In this document: positions 47,603-56,728 of the stretch, piece by piece
Position numbering within the stretch: position 1 is the first letter of the stretch
Layout: every line of letters begins with the position of its first letter
Source: Ziziphus jujuba
Lineage: Eukaryota; Streptophyta; Magnoliopsida; Rosales; Rhamnaceae
Length of the DNA stretch: 64,000 nt
Direction of reading: 5' to 3'
Assembly (NCBI RefSeq): GCF_031755915.1
Contig: NC_083386.1
Coordinates: 19,081,001-19,145,000, forward strand
Program-made: the position numbers and the translations under genes
The notes under the pieces: model-generated
What the model was told of the DNA's origin: nothing
Seen by the model: only the letters and a program-made list of their open reading frames with translations
Databases searched by the model: none

Positions 47603-49636
47603 ATGCTTGATGAATTGCATGGTGCTTGCATGTTTACAAAAATTGATCTTAGGAGTGGTTATCACCAAATTAGGATGAAAGAAGGTGATGAATGGAAAAC
47701 CGCATTCAAAACTAAATATGGGCTGTATGAATGGTTAGTTATGCCTTTTGGATTATCTAATGCACCTAGTACTTTCATGAGGCTTATGAATCATGTAATG
47801 CGTCCATTTATTGGTAAATTTGTGGTTGTTTATTTTGATGACATTTTAATATATAGCCGAAATTTGGATGACCATGTGGATCAACTTAGGCAAGTTTTGC
47901 AAGTTCTTAGAAAGGAAAGATTATTTGCTAACATTAAAAAATGTGACTTTTGCAAAGAAGAACTTGTATTTCTAGGTTTTGTAGTAAGTGCTGCAGGAAT
48001 CAAAGTTGACCAAGCTAAAGTGAAGGCAATCCAAGAGTGGCCGGTTCCTACATCCATTACCCAAGTGAGGAGCTTTCATGGCTTGGCAAGCTTTTACCGA
48101 AGATTTGTCAAGGATTTTAGTACCATAGCAGCACCATTGAATGAAGTTGTCAAGAAGAATGTTGGCTTCAAATGGGGGGAAGTACAAGAAAAATCTTTTA
48201 ATTTGTTGAAAGAAAAATTGTGTAATGCACCTTTGTTAGTTTTGCCAAATTTTTCTAAGACTTTTGAAATTAAGTGTGATGCTTCGGGTGTAGGTATTGG
48301 AGCTGTTTTAATGCAAGAAGGAAGGTCCATAGCCTACTTTAGTGAAAAATTGAATGGAGCTGCCCTAAACTACCCGACTTATGACAAGGAGATGTATGCT
48401 TTGGTGAGGGCTTTGGAGACGTGGCAGCATTATCTCATGCCAAAGGAGTTTGTGATTCATACGGATCATGAGTCTTTGAAGCATATCAAGGGTCAAGGAA
48501 AGCTCAACCGAAGGCATGCTAAGTGGATTGAATTTATTGAGACATTTCCATATGTGATCCGCTACAAAAAAGGTAAGGAAAATGTGGTTGCCGATGCATT
48601 ATCCCGAAGGTATGTGCTCTTTTCTACCTTAGATGCTAGATTGCTTGGATTTGAACAATTAAAAGAACTTTATGAGCATGATAGTGACTTTGGAGAAATT
48701 TTTAGAACCTGTTTGAAACATGGATTTAATAAATTTTACATATTTGAGGGATATTTGTTTAAGGAAAACAAACTTTGTGTGCCTAATTGTAGTATTAGGG
48801 AATTATTGGTTCGGGAAGGACATGGGGGTGGTTTAATGGGTCATTTTGGTATTTTAAAGACTTTATCCTTGCTGCAAGAACATTTTTATTGGCCTAACAT
48901 GAGGAGAGATGTTGAGAGAATTTGTGAAAGATGTGTGAAGTGCCGAAAAACAAAATCAACATTGAAACCGCATGGATTGTATAAGCCTTTGCCGATTCCT
49001 ACCTATCCTTGGATAGATTTGTCTATGGATTTTATTCTTGGGTTGCCTAGGTCAAGGACAGGTAAGGATTCAATATTTGTTGTAGTAGATAGGTTTTCTA
49101 TGATGGCACATTTTATTGCATGTAATAAAACTGATGATGCATCCAACATTGCTAATTTATTTTTCAAGGAAATTGTGAGATTACATGGTATGCCAAAAAC
49201 TATTGTGTCGGATAGGGATGCTAAGTTCTTAAGCTATTTTTGGAAAACATTGTGGGCTAAATTAGGTACTAAGCTTTTATTTTCAACTACTTGTCATCCA
49301 CAAACTGATGGACAAACCGAAGTAGTAAATAGAACCTTGTCTGCATTGTTAAGAGCATTAATTAGTAGAAATTTAAGGACTTGGGAAGAATGTTTGCCAC
49401 ATGTTGAATTTGCATATAATAGGTCTTTACATTCAGCAACTAAATTTACTCCATTTGAAATTGTTTATGGTTTTAATCCTTTGACTCCATTAGATTTAAC
49501 ACCTTTGCCTTTAAGTGAGCGTGCTAATCTAGATGGAAAACAAAAAGCTGATTTTGTAAAGCAGATTCATGAGAAGACTCGAGCAAACATTGAGAGAAGG
49601 ACCGAGCAATATTCAAGGGTGGCTAATCAAGGCTGA
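47603..49636 (+). CDS. pol: R6 RT, RNase H and integrase (677 codons, open frame)
   Basis: The Met used here lies inside RT ([10 protein letters not shown]), so it is not a natural start but where the open frame begins. [14 protein letters not shown], then [13 protein letters not shown], and catalytic YFDD at residues 77-80. RNase [18 protein letters not shown] (KCDAS where sisters have ECDAS; the Asp is kept), [16 protein letters not shown], and TDHESLKHI. Integrase: zinc region [11 protein letters not shown] and CERCVKC, core Asp in VVVDRFS, Asp in SDRDAKF and Glu in QTEVVNR (the DD-E set). VVDRFSMM has M where sisters have K. It ends at a CGA-to-TGA stop (49634-49636, a CpG transition). 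Confidence 0.9.
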   Translation: MLDELHGACMFTKIDLRSGYHQIRMKEGDEWKTAFKTKYGLYEWLVMPFGLSNAPSTFMRLMNHVMRPFIGKFVVVYFDDILIYSRNLDDHVDQLRQVLQVLRKERLFANIKKCDFCKEELVFLGFVVSAAGIKVDQAKVKAIQEWPVPTSITQVRSFHGLASFYRRFVKDFSTIAAPLNEVVKKNVGFKWGEVQEKSFNLLKEKLCNAPLLVLPNFSKTFEIKCDASGVGIGAVLMQEGRSIAYFSEKLNGAALNYPTYDKEMYALVRALETWQHYLMPKEFVIHTDHESLKHIKGQGKLNRRHAKWIEFIETFPYVIRYKKGKENVVADALSRRYVLFSTLDARLLGFEQLKELYEHDSDFGEIFRTCLKHGFNKFYIFEGYLFKENKLCVPNCSIRELLVREGHGGGLMGHFGILKTLSLLQEHFYWPNMRRDVERICERCVKCRKTKSTLKPHGLYKPLPIPTYPWIDLSMDFILGLPRSRTGKDSIFVVVDRFSMMAHFIACNKTDDASNIANLFFKEIVRLHGMPKTIVSDRDAKFLSYFWKTLWAKLGTKLLFSTTCHPQTDGQTEVVNRTLSALLRALISRNLRTWEECLPHVEFAYNRSLHSATKFTPFEIVYGFNPLTPLDLTPLPLSERANLDGKQKADFVKQIHEKTRANIERRTEQYSRVANQG

Positions 49637-49642
49637 AAATCA

Positions 49643-50200
49643 ATGGTGTTTAAACCTGGAGATTGGGTATGGCTGCACTTAAGGAAAGAAAGATTCCCCG
49701 AACAAAGGAAATCAAAACTCATGCCGAGGGGTGATGGACCTTTTCAAGTTTTGGAGAGGATAAACGACAATGCCTACAAACTTGATCTACCGGGTGAGTA
49801 TAATGTTAGTGCCTCCTTTAATGTTGCTGATTTATCTCCTTTTGCTGCAGGTGATGACTTCAATTTGAGGACAAATCCTTTTCAAGAGGAGGGGAATGAT
49901 GCGAATCCACCCGAGACTGCTCGACCAACAACCCGCTGGGGTGCTGACCCAATACAAATGAAGGTGGGACCGATCACTAGGGCCCAAGCCAAGAGGTTCA
50001 AGGACAATCTTGCTGTCTTCATACAAGGAATAAGTCATAGCCAAGAGGGGTTGGCCACATCTAAAGAACCAAGGCCTGTTTTACTCATACAAGCAATAGA
50101 AGCCAAAACAGGGTCGGGTGACGTTTTTGGTGCTAATAAGGAGGCCGGGTTGTATGAATTGGAACCCCATCTTTATGGGTTCAATTCATATGGAGGATGA
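49643..50200 (+). CDS. pol: R6 integrase C-terminus running through the polypurine tract into the 3' LTR
   Basis: In frame with the preceding integrase (the gap is only the stop and one codon). It contains a GPY/F-like module ([20 protein letters not shown] and [12 protein letters not shown]), then FQEEGN encoded by the polypurine tract. About 100 residues encoded inside the 3' LTR follow, including GPITRAQAKRFKDNLAVFIQ and RPVLLIQAIEAKTG, with the stop at 50200. No canonical chromodomain is seen. Extension of pol into the 3' LTR has been reported for centromeric CRM-type chromoviruses, which is one reason to consider that lineage. Confidence 0.85.
   Translation: MVFKPGDWVWLHLRKERFPEQRKSKLMPRGDGPFQVLERINDNAYKLDLPGEYNVSASFNVADLSPFAAGDDFNLRTNPFQEEGNDANPPETARPTTRWGADPIQMKVGPITRAQAKRFKDNLAVFIQGISHSQEGLATSKEPRPVLLIQAIEAKTGSGDVFGANKEAGLYELEPHLYGFNSYGG
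49884..49896 (+). other. Polypurine tract of R6
   Basis: AAGAGGAGGGGAA immediately before the 3' LTR; it also encodes part of QEEGN. Confidence 0.9.
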
Positions 50201-51038
50201 GTCATAGAAACCAGCCAAAGCAGCTTCAAAGCCGACCAACAAGGTGGTTTGCGCATAAGGAGAAGGAAAGGGCCGGATTTGCTGTATTCTCCGCGGGTTT
50301 TACTGTATTTTACTGTATTGACCTTTTTTCATACTTCCAAGCAAGGGCAACGTGGGGAACTTCACAATAAGCTTATTTGGCATCCTACAAAGCATATTGA
50401 AGCTGATTTGGAGATCAATTTGGTCAAAGAATAGTCAAAGTCAAATTAGTCAAAAAGCTAGTATTTTAGTTTCCTAATTTTATTCTACTTTTTGTTTTAG
50501 GAAACTACCTTTACTTTTTAAGTTTTATTTATTTATTTTCTGGATAAATAAGTTTAGGAAAGTTTTTATTTTATTATTTTCATTGTAAATTAATTAATTC
50601 CTAAATTCAACATAAAGGAATTAATTAATCCAAATTAGTTTAGGATTAGGAAAGTTTCGGCCAAGGTAGGATTCTCCATTGTGTGGCCGGTTTTTCCTAG
50701 GTTTTTAGGGTTTATGTTGTTTCTTTCAAAGCCTATTTAAAGGCTTATTTTTCATTAATAAAAAAACTTTAAAACTTTGATTTGATTAAGAAAATACTTG
50801 TGAGATTAATTATCTCTTTGTTCTTTGAGAACACCTAAAACACCATTAGAGAATTGGTTGTTTTAGCTTGACTTATCAATAGGTTTTCCATCCCCTATTG
50901 TGGCGTCTACATTATACCAAGGTTTCTAACCACAGGTTGGTTAGGGGTTGAGGTCCATTCCATTAGAACTTGAACTTAATTAAAGATCCGGGCTAATATA
51001 ATACGGGTTTAGGAGCAGGTCGTCCTAGGTTCGTATCA
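49897..51038 (+). repeat. 3' LTR of R6 (1142 bp)
   Basis: TGATGCGAATCCACCC to TTCGTATCA; nearly identical to the 5' LTR, followed by ccaaa. Confidence 0.95.
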
Positions 51039-51303
51039 CCAAAGGATGGATAGGTTAGAAACATCACAAGGAGGGCCGAATACAAGGTTTGATGCGCATA
51101 GAGGTTGAGGTCGAGGTCGAGGAGGCCGAGAGTGACTTAGAGAAGAATTTGGGGAAGGCAATTTTGGAGATTACTTGGATGAGGGGTATGATGAAATTTT
51201 TTAACCTCAAGAAAGGCCATTAAAATCCATTAAAAGCTGAACTTAATTGAGATTCGGGCTAATATAATACAGATTTAGGCACATGTCAACCGAGTTTGTA
51301 TCA
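51039..51303 (+). pseudogene. R4 unit 2 gag remainder joined to the last LTR end by a deletion
   Basis: 51044-51216 continues the interrupted gag (RMDRLETSQGGPNTRFDAH, then GRGRGGRE and LDEGYDEIF). At about 51217 the sequence switches to the last 87 bp of an R-family LTR (gaacttaattgagattcggg, ending TTTGTATCA at 51303). All of unit 2 pol and most of the final LTR are gone. The junction carries ccattaaaatccattaaaag, a short direct repeat fitting a microhomology-mediated deletion. gtagg follows at 51304. Confidence 0.85.
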
Positions 51304-51353
51304 GTAGGTCACAAACAAAAACCTGCAACAGAGGTCATGCTCATTGTAGAGGG

Positions 51354-51907
51354 TGTTGGGCCTAAACACTAAAAAGCTCAAATCCTCCTATGCACCAAGT
51401 CTAGGTCTCAAAATAATGGCCTAGATTAAGAGGTCCATCCTAAAGGAAAATACTAAACAAGATTGAAAGAAAAGATGCTAATAATATGCATGGTTCCTTA
51501 AATTGCCTTCTCAAAGACATGTATGGGAACTAATAAAGCACACGAGCTTCTCACATGGTGTCAAAAGAGACCAGAAAAGGAGCTTTCTCCATTTGACATG
51601 TGGTAAAGGTGACATGGGAGTTAGGGTTCCTAGATGGAACCCAAACATGTGTTAGGCTCCTAGTGATGGAATGAATGGGCATATAATCAATGTTATGCTA
51701 CAAAACAAGGTATGAACTGTTCCCTTTCTAAAATCCTAGAAAAACCTCTGGATATTTCTTAATGGATTAACTTAAATGTCTAAGTGCTTTAGCTAGGTAT
51801 CACATCGGTGCCCCAGCTTTGACTTTATCTTCTCTTTTTTGTCTTATAGGAATTTTTGGATAGTTCATAGACTAGTATAAATGATGGAGTGATTTTTGGC
51901 TTGTACA
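51354..51907 (+). repeat. O1: putative 5' LTR of a Tat/Ogre-like element
   Basis: It may run from TGTTGGGCC at 51354 to TTGTACA at 51907, just before a primer-site-like TGGTGCCCACTG. No second LTR remains, so the left boundary is a guess. No coding frame inside. Confidence 0.45.
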
Positions 51908-51910
51908 GTT

Positions 51911-51922
51911 TGGTGCCCACTG
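51911..51922 (+). other. O1 primer-site-like sequence
   Basis: TGGTGCCCACTG, close to the TGGCGCCCACCG form often found after Tat-lineage LTRs. Decayed by transitions. Confidence 0.5.
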
Positions 51923-52769
51923 CTTGGCTCAAACCCATAATTACAAAGAGCTTAATGGCGTTGAAAGCCTGGGCATCTTAGTTTTGCCATAGGAAGTTTA
52001 AAACTATTTGTAAAAATGCAGAGCTTTCTTTGGCTTAATCCATTTTTCAAGAGAGCATTTGAAGTTAACCCTCTTTGAGTTATTACATCCATCAATTATA
52101 AATCTTCTACTTAAAAGAAAATGGTGACACAAAGAGTAATCAAACACCAAATCGAAGTGAGACAACTCAAATAGGTAACTCAAAATTGGCCCCACTTTTA
52201 GGAATGTAGGATGTAGCTCATGTTTGAGATGGTATGGAGAACCCTAATCCTAGCTTGAGAAATCGAGGAGATTTGGTGGTGTAACCAAGTGATGCATTCT
52301 TGGAAATTGTAAAGCTAAATAGGAAAATGAAGGATATGATGATGCTATTGGTCTAACAAAAGCAAAGGCTTGCTTTCATAATGCAAAAGTAAAAGCAAAA
52401 ATGCCCTGTTAGCCTCTCTACCAGTATGAGCGAACACCACCAAAGAATAAGAAGCAAAGTTGAATGATTCAAGATTATAGATCCACTTCACCCTTTCATC
52501 GAACACAACTTATCTTTGTCGAAATCATAAAAAGGAAGAAGGAATGGAAAACCTTGATGGTGATAAAGTTGCAGATATTGTGGTAAATGAGAATGTATAC
52601 CAAACAAACAAAGAACCATAACCTCTCTCAGAATTATGCCTTCCCAGCTCTATCTTATCCCAGAGAGTAAGGAATCTGGAAGAAAAATTAGATACATGGG
52701 AAGGACAGTGGCCTCTTGAGGGTTTGACATTAGTGATTTTTTCTTCGAGTCGCCTTTCACTAATAGAAT
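51923..52769 (+). other. O1 leader and 5' gag, no readable frame
   Basis: Degenerate internal region between the primer site and the first recognisable gag block. The frames at 52004-52195 and 52525-52866 on the minus strand are shadows of the plus-strand relic. Confidence 0.45.
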
Positions 52770-53700
52770 CTCCTTCGTTTAGATTTTGAAAAGCTTTTAG
52801 TCCCCTAAGTTTGAGATATTCGATGGGATGATTGACCCAATGCATTACATATCTCATTTTCACCAAATGATGCGCATACCAATATCCACTACGAAAGGAA
52901 GGAAGGAGTCATGTGTAAGCTCTTTGCCATCCACTTGAAATAAATGATACTACCATGATTTGGTTGCATCTTGCTGTCTAATTAACTCCTTTGTGGAGCT
53001 AGCCAACTAGTTCATCATCTAATTTGAAATAAGTAGAAAGCCAAAGAAATCTTCTCATGATTTATTCTTGCTCTCTAAAGACAAGGATGAGTCTACAAAA
53101 GAATATTTGAAAGGGTTATATAAAGAGAAAATTAAGGTGGTCAACTGTGACAAAACCTTTGCTGTTGCAGCCTTCTAGCTAAGACTTCCAATGGGCTTTT
53201 CTATATAAGAGTCATTCACTAAGAAAAATTACTCTACCATGTTGAAAATGGTGCAAAATGCTAAGTAGTACATTAATTTGGAAGAAGATTCCAGATGTAG
53301 GTAAATAGTGATAGAAGAAAGCTAAAGGAGACTGCATCTCCATCAAGAATAGGCTTATGGGGGCAAGGAATATTAAAAGCATGATAGCTAACCTAACCCA
53401 AATAAGAGGGATAACTCATACCAGAGAGAACATTGCCAAGTAAATCCTAGAAGTCTAAATTTAGTTTCATGATTTTGATGGAAAAAGTGGTGAAATATCT
53501 TGAAAACAAAGACTATGTGAGGTGGCTTACACCATTAAATTTATATCCTAAAATCAAGAACCCAAATAAATATTATATGTTTCGCAATGAACGTGAACAT
53601 GAAACTAGAAAATGTTAGAAGTTTCAAATGGAGCTAAAAAGCGTGACAATAAAGGGTTACTTTAAAGAGCTACTAATATATTTGCCCAATTATTAAAAAC
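52770..53700 (+). pseudogene. gag: O1 gag relic
   Basis: Readable with frame corrections: KFEIFDGMIDPMHYISHFHQ at about 52806-52866, then a capsid block near 53040-53280 with KDESTKEYLK, VVNCDKTF and LPMGFSLYESL-like stretches. A knuckle-like segment near 53560-53690 reads HETRKC-KFQMELKS and IKGYFKEL. The order and residues match Tat-type gag by family knowledge. Stops are too many for any product. Confidence 0.55.
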
Positions 53701-53749
53701 AACCGAGAATTGAGGGCCCATCGAACCACATCAATGTGCCCTAACCATT

Positions 53750-54190
53750 ACTAATGGTCATACACACTATTCATGGAGGATTTGCTAATGGAAAGCCCAT
53801 TAATGCAATAAGAAGAATCAATGTTAGAAACTAAAGCTTAGAAATTATGAAGATAAGGTTTGAGCTTTGAGATCTAGTCATGATGTTTACCTTTAAGGAT
53901 TTGGAAAACATTTCTCAACCATATCAATATGGGTTGATGATTGAGCTAATGATTTTGAATTGCACAGTGAAGCTAATTTTGATGGACAATGAAAGCTCAT
54001 TTGACATTATCTTTTTGAGTTGTTAAAACTTGGAAGGTTCTAATAACGATTCCACTACCACCATTGGGAAGATATGGTTGGCAATTCGTGCAAAGTCAAA
54101 GATGCACTTAATTCAATTCCTGATGATTGATGTTCCATCAATTTAGATTACGATCTTGTGGGCCCAGATTCATAAGATGTAAGTTGTTCC
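53750..54190 (+). pseudogene. pol: O1 protease-region relic
   Basis: TIHGGFANGKPINAIRRINV near 53765-53820 recalls the Tat-group segment before protease. LMDNESSFDII near 53975-54010 is the protease active site in decayed form (DNGSSAD-like in the family). Confidence 0.5.
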
Positions 54191-54577
54191 TTAATTTATC
54201 ATCAACACATTACATTTGCTAGCATAGGAAGAATAGATGAGATACTCTAGGAACAAGCTCAATCTAGGAGCTGTTATGTTACTACAATGAAGGGAAAATC
54301 AATGGTGAAATAGTAATTACAGAAATACTACATTTTGGTCCCCTATGAAAATGAACCTATCTAAGATGTTAAAACTATTAAAGTTGACCTAGATGATTCT
54401 AGCAAAGTGGTCTATTTCAGAGCAAAACTAACTCCTAAGTTAAAAAAGAGATTAATAAAGTTCCTAGTTAACACTGTTTTGCGTGGACCATTGGAGACAC
54501 AGAAGGGATTGATGAGAATGTGATTACCCACCGACTGGGAGTATGTCCATGTCCATCTTGTTCCCCAGTCCAATAGA

Positions 54578-55515
54578 TAGGGATGGCAATTTACCCCGCA
54601 CAGCTCGAAAATCGTAGTGCACCGTTCCTAATGGGGCGATTTTTCCTTGAAAAATCGGGGTGACGGTGCAGGCTCGGGGCTTTAGATGAAAAACTGATTC
54701 CGGGCCGGGCTAGGCGCGGTATATATATATATATTTATTTAATTTAATTTAATTTTTTAATCTTTTATTTTTTATTCTTCATTTTTTATTTTGCCCCTAT
54801 AACAAATGATTCTGATCCAATTTTGCCTTCTTCTTTTTCCAAAATAATAATTTTAAAACATTTCTTCTTTAGTGATTGGATCATAGCATTTTTTCTTTAT
54901 TGCATTTCTTCTATTTATTTTTATCCTTACAAAATATTTCAAAATATTTTAATTTTATATTTTGCATCCGATTCATTCATTGAAGTATACTTGTTTTATC
55001 CCCTTTAATGCTATGCAATCTTTGTTTCCATGAGAAAACTATTTATATATGTATATATATGCATTTGGCCACTGTGGCAAAACTGCCTAGAATATATAAT
55101 TGTTTATTTTAATTTCCTCACACACTTGTCATAATTCAACGAAAAAAAAATATGGCCAAAGTATGTGCACTTTTTTTTTTTTTTTTTTTTGGTTGGTTCA
55201 GCATCATGATATTGTGTTAATAACTAAACATGGTCTTGGTAAGACTCATTGCATTATGGAAAATAAGATTCACTCTTTAGATTTTCCAAAATCATTCATG
55301 CAAGACCATAATAATTAATTTGTTTGGAAATAATATAAATATATCAATTAAACATGGGGAAAACCGTCCCGTCCCGTCTCCGCCCCACAAAATCCCCATC
55401 CCTGCCCCATATCTAAAGAAAAGGGGAAAACCGCAGGGATGGGATCGCAAATTCCTTGTGGGCATGGGGACGGTATTTCAAAAACTGTCCCCGCCCCGCC
55501 CCGTTGACATTCCTA
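54578..55515 (+). mobile_element. H1: non-autonomous hAT-like transposon
   Basis: It begins TAGGGATGGCAA and ends TTGACATTCCTA, imperfect terminal inverted repeats of about 12 bp with GC-rich subterminal sequence (CCCCGCCCCGCCCCG near 55489-55503). The flanks carry a perfect 8-bp duplication ccaataga (54570-54577 and 55516-55523), the hallmark of hAT transposition. The 938-bp interior is AT-rich with a T-run at 55169-55190 and has no transposase. Frames 54823-55574 are incidental. It sits between the protease and RT of O1. Confidence 0.85.
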
Positions 55516-56420
55516 CCAATAGAAGATGCAAAGGTTCACATCGAAGAAGAAAAAATAGTAAAAGAAGAGATTGAAAAACTCCTAAGAGTAGGCTTAATTA
55601 GGGAAGTTGATTATCCTAAATGGGCTAGCCAATGCAGTGGTAGTGAAAAAAGCAAATGGTAAATGGAGGATATGTATTGATTTTACTGATTTAAGCAAAG
55701 AGTATCCTAAGGACAACTTCTCTTTCCCTAATATAGATATGCTGATAAATGTTGCTATGGGGGCATGAGCTGTTAAACTTCATGGACGCTTTCTTGGGAG
55801 ACAACCAGATACGAGTGCATAAAGAAAACTAAGAGAACATAACTTTTGTTACTAAAAGAGAAACTTACTGTTACAAGGTCATGCCCTTTGCCCACAAGAA
55901 TGATTATGCCATGTATCTACATCTAGTACACAAAAAGTCCAAGAGTAGATTAGTTTTACAATAGGCTTAAATCGATGACATGTTAGTGAAATTGATGGTG
56001 ACAAAGGATTATATTAGAGACTTGAAAAAGTCAATTAAGATTTCAAAGAACTTTTATAGGAACTTAAATCCCATAAAGTGTTCTGATGGAGTTTCATCTA
56101 GAAAGTTTCTAGGTTATTTGGTTCCAAAAAGAGGTATCAAAGTCATCCCCCTGTAGATTAAAGCTTTGATTGACATGCCATCCCTTTTTAATCCAAAGGA
56201 AATGCAGCATTTCATAGGAAAAACGGTGGTATTGGGAAGATTAATATCGAGGTCCTCAAATAGGGGACTTAATTTCTTTCAAATCTTAAAGAAAACAAAG
56301 ACTTTTGACTGATAAAAGAGTGTAAGATTGTCTTCCTACATCTGAAGGTGTACCTAAACTCACCTGCCTTGCTATAGATACTAAAAGATGGGGAAGTATA
56401 GTACCTCTACCTTGCAGTTT
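55516..56420 (+). pseudogene. pol: O1 reverse transcriptase relic
   Basis: Blocks: EEIEKLLRVGLIREVDYPKW (from about 55567), then AVVVKKANGKWRICIDFTDL and SKEYPKDNFSFPNIDMLINV (to about 55755). A decayed palm region follows near 55840-55990, where the catalytic YIDDML-like block is only partly visible (IDDMLVKL near 55972). The connection region SRKFLGYLVPKRGIKVIP and NPKEMQHFIGKTVVLGRLIS lies near 56095-56250, then YLYLAVSSYVLSSILVQ near 56398-56450. Confidence 0.6.
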
Positions 56421-56728
56421 CTAGCTATGTTCTTAGCTCAATCTTGGTGCAATAAGAATGATAGAAGCATTTGCCAATTTACTATATGAGTAGGAATCTT
56501 TTTGATATTGAGATGCAGTATGCGAAACTAGAATATTGAGGTTGCATTAATAGAATATGCTAGAAAATTGAGGTCATACTTCATGAGCCATAAGTTTATT
56601 GTGTTAATAGAGTATCAATTGAGGTCATACTTCATGAGCCATAAGTTTATTGTGCTAATAGAGTATCAATTGAGGCCAGTCCTACATAACCTATATGTGA
56701 TAGGAAAGTTCATGAAATGGGCAATTAA
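56421..56728 (+). pseudogene. pol: O1 RNase H relic with an in-frame duplication
   Basis: FDIEMQYAKLEY near 56495-56535, then the 51-bp duplicated block (56567-56668) encoding LRSYFMSHKFIVLIEYQ twice, then FMKWAIN near 56712. It matches RNase H of Tat-type elements by order and pattern only. Cut at 56729. Confidence 0.5.
56567..56668 (+). repeat. 51-bp in-frame tandem duplication
   Basis: Units 56567-56617 and 56618-56668 differ at one position (gtgtt versus gtgct). 51 bp is 17 codons, so the frame is kept. Confidence 0.9.

Larger units (their letters stand above)
42784..51038 (+). mobile_element. R6: young complete Ty3/gypsy element inserted in R4 unit 2 gag
   Basis: 5' LTR 42784-43926, primer site 43929-43940, leader, gag-pol from 45100, polypurine tract 49884-49896, 3' LTR 49897-51038; 8255 bp. 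Perfect target duplication ccaaa (42779-42783 and 51039-51043). By eye the LTRs differ at three places only: one G missing in the 3' LTR near 50700, an A/C change near 43632/50748 and a T/C change near 43787/50902. It is the youngest retroelement insertion in the window. Gag-pol has three lesions: a stop at 47455, a one-base insertion near 47506 and a stop at 49634. Confidence 0.95.
23980..51303 (+). mobile_element. R4: tandem two-unit Ty3/gypsy element (LTR-internal-LTR-internal-LTR) with nested insertions
   Basis: Unit 1: LTR 23980-25116, primer site, leader, gag, pol, polypurine tract. Middle LTR 32140-33258 is followed by a second primer site (33261-33272) and a second leader. After R5 (33376-41553) the leader resumes at 41554, and gag starts at 42609. 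It is split by R6 (42784-51038), resumes at 51039, and then jumps by deletion at about 51217 to the last 87 bp of an LTR ending at 51303. The perfect gtagg duplication brackets the whole. Unit 1 and unit 2 leaders share variants absent from R5 and R6. An unequal exchange between the LTRs of one element explains this best. Confidence 0.85.
51354..56728 (+). mobile_element. O1: decayed Tat/Ogre-like Ty3/gypsy element, interrupted by hAT
   Basis: A primer-site-like sequence, gag, a zinc-knuckle-like block, protease, RT and RNase H blocks appear in the right order on the plus strand, all full of stops. The RT reads KANGKWRICIDFTDL and KEYPKDNFSFPNID, typical of the Tat group and quite unlike the R family. 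The 3' end is cut by the T2 LTR at 56729, and integrase and the 3' LTR are not seen. Confidence 0.65.

Noticed and set aside
52525..52866. 113-codon minus-strand frame
   Set aside because: The plus strand here encodes a recognisable gag block (FDGMIDPMHYI), so the minus-strand frame is incidental.
55320..55662. Frames around the hAT right end
   Set aside because: They cross the transposon boundary and the target duplication; the part after 55523 belongs to the O1 RT in a different arrangement.
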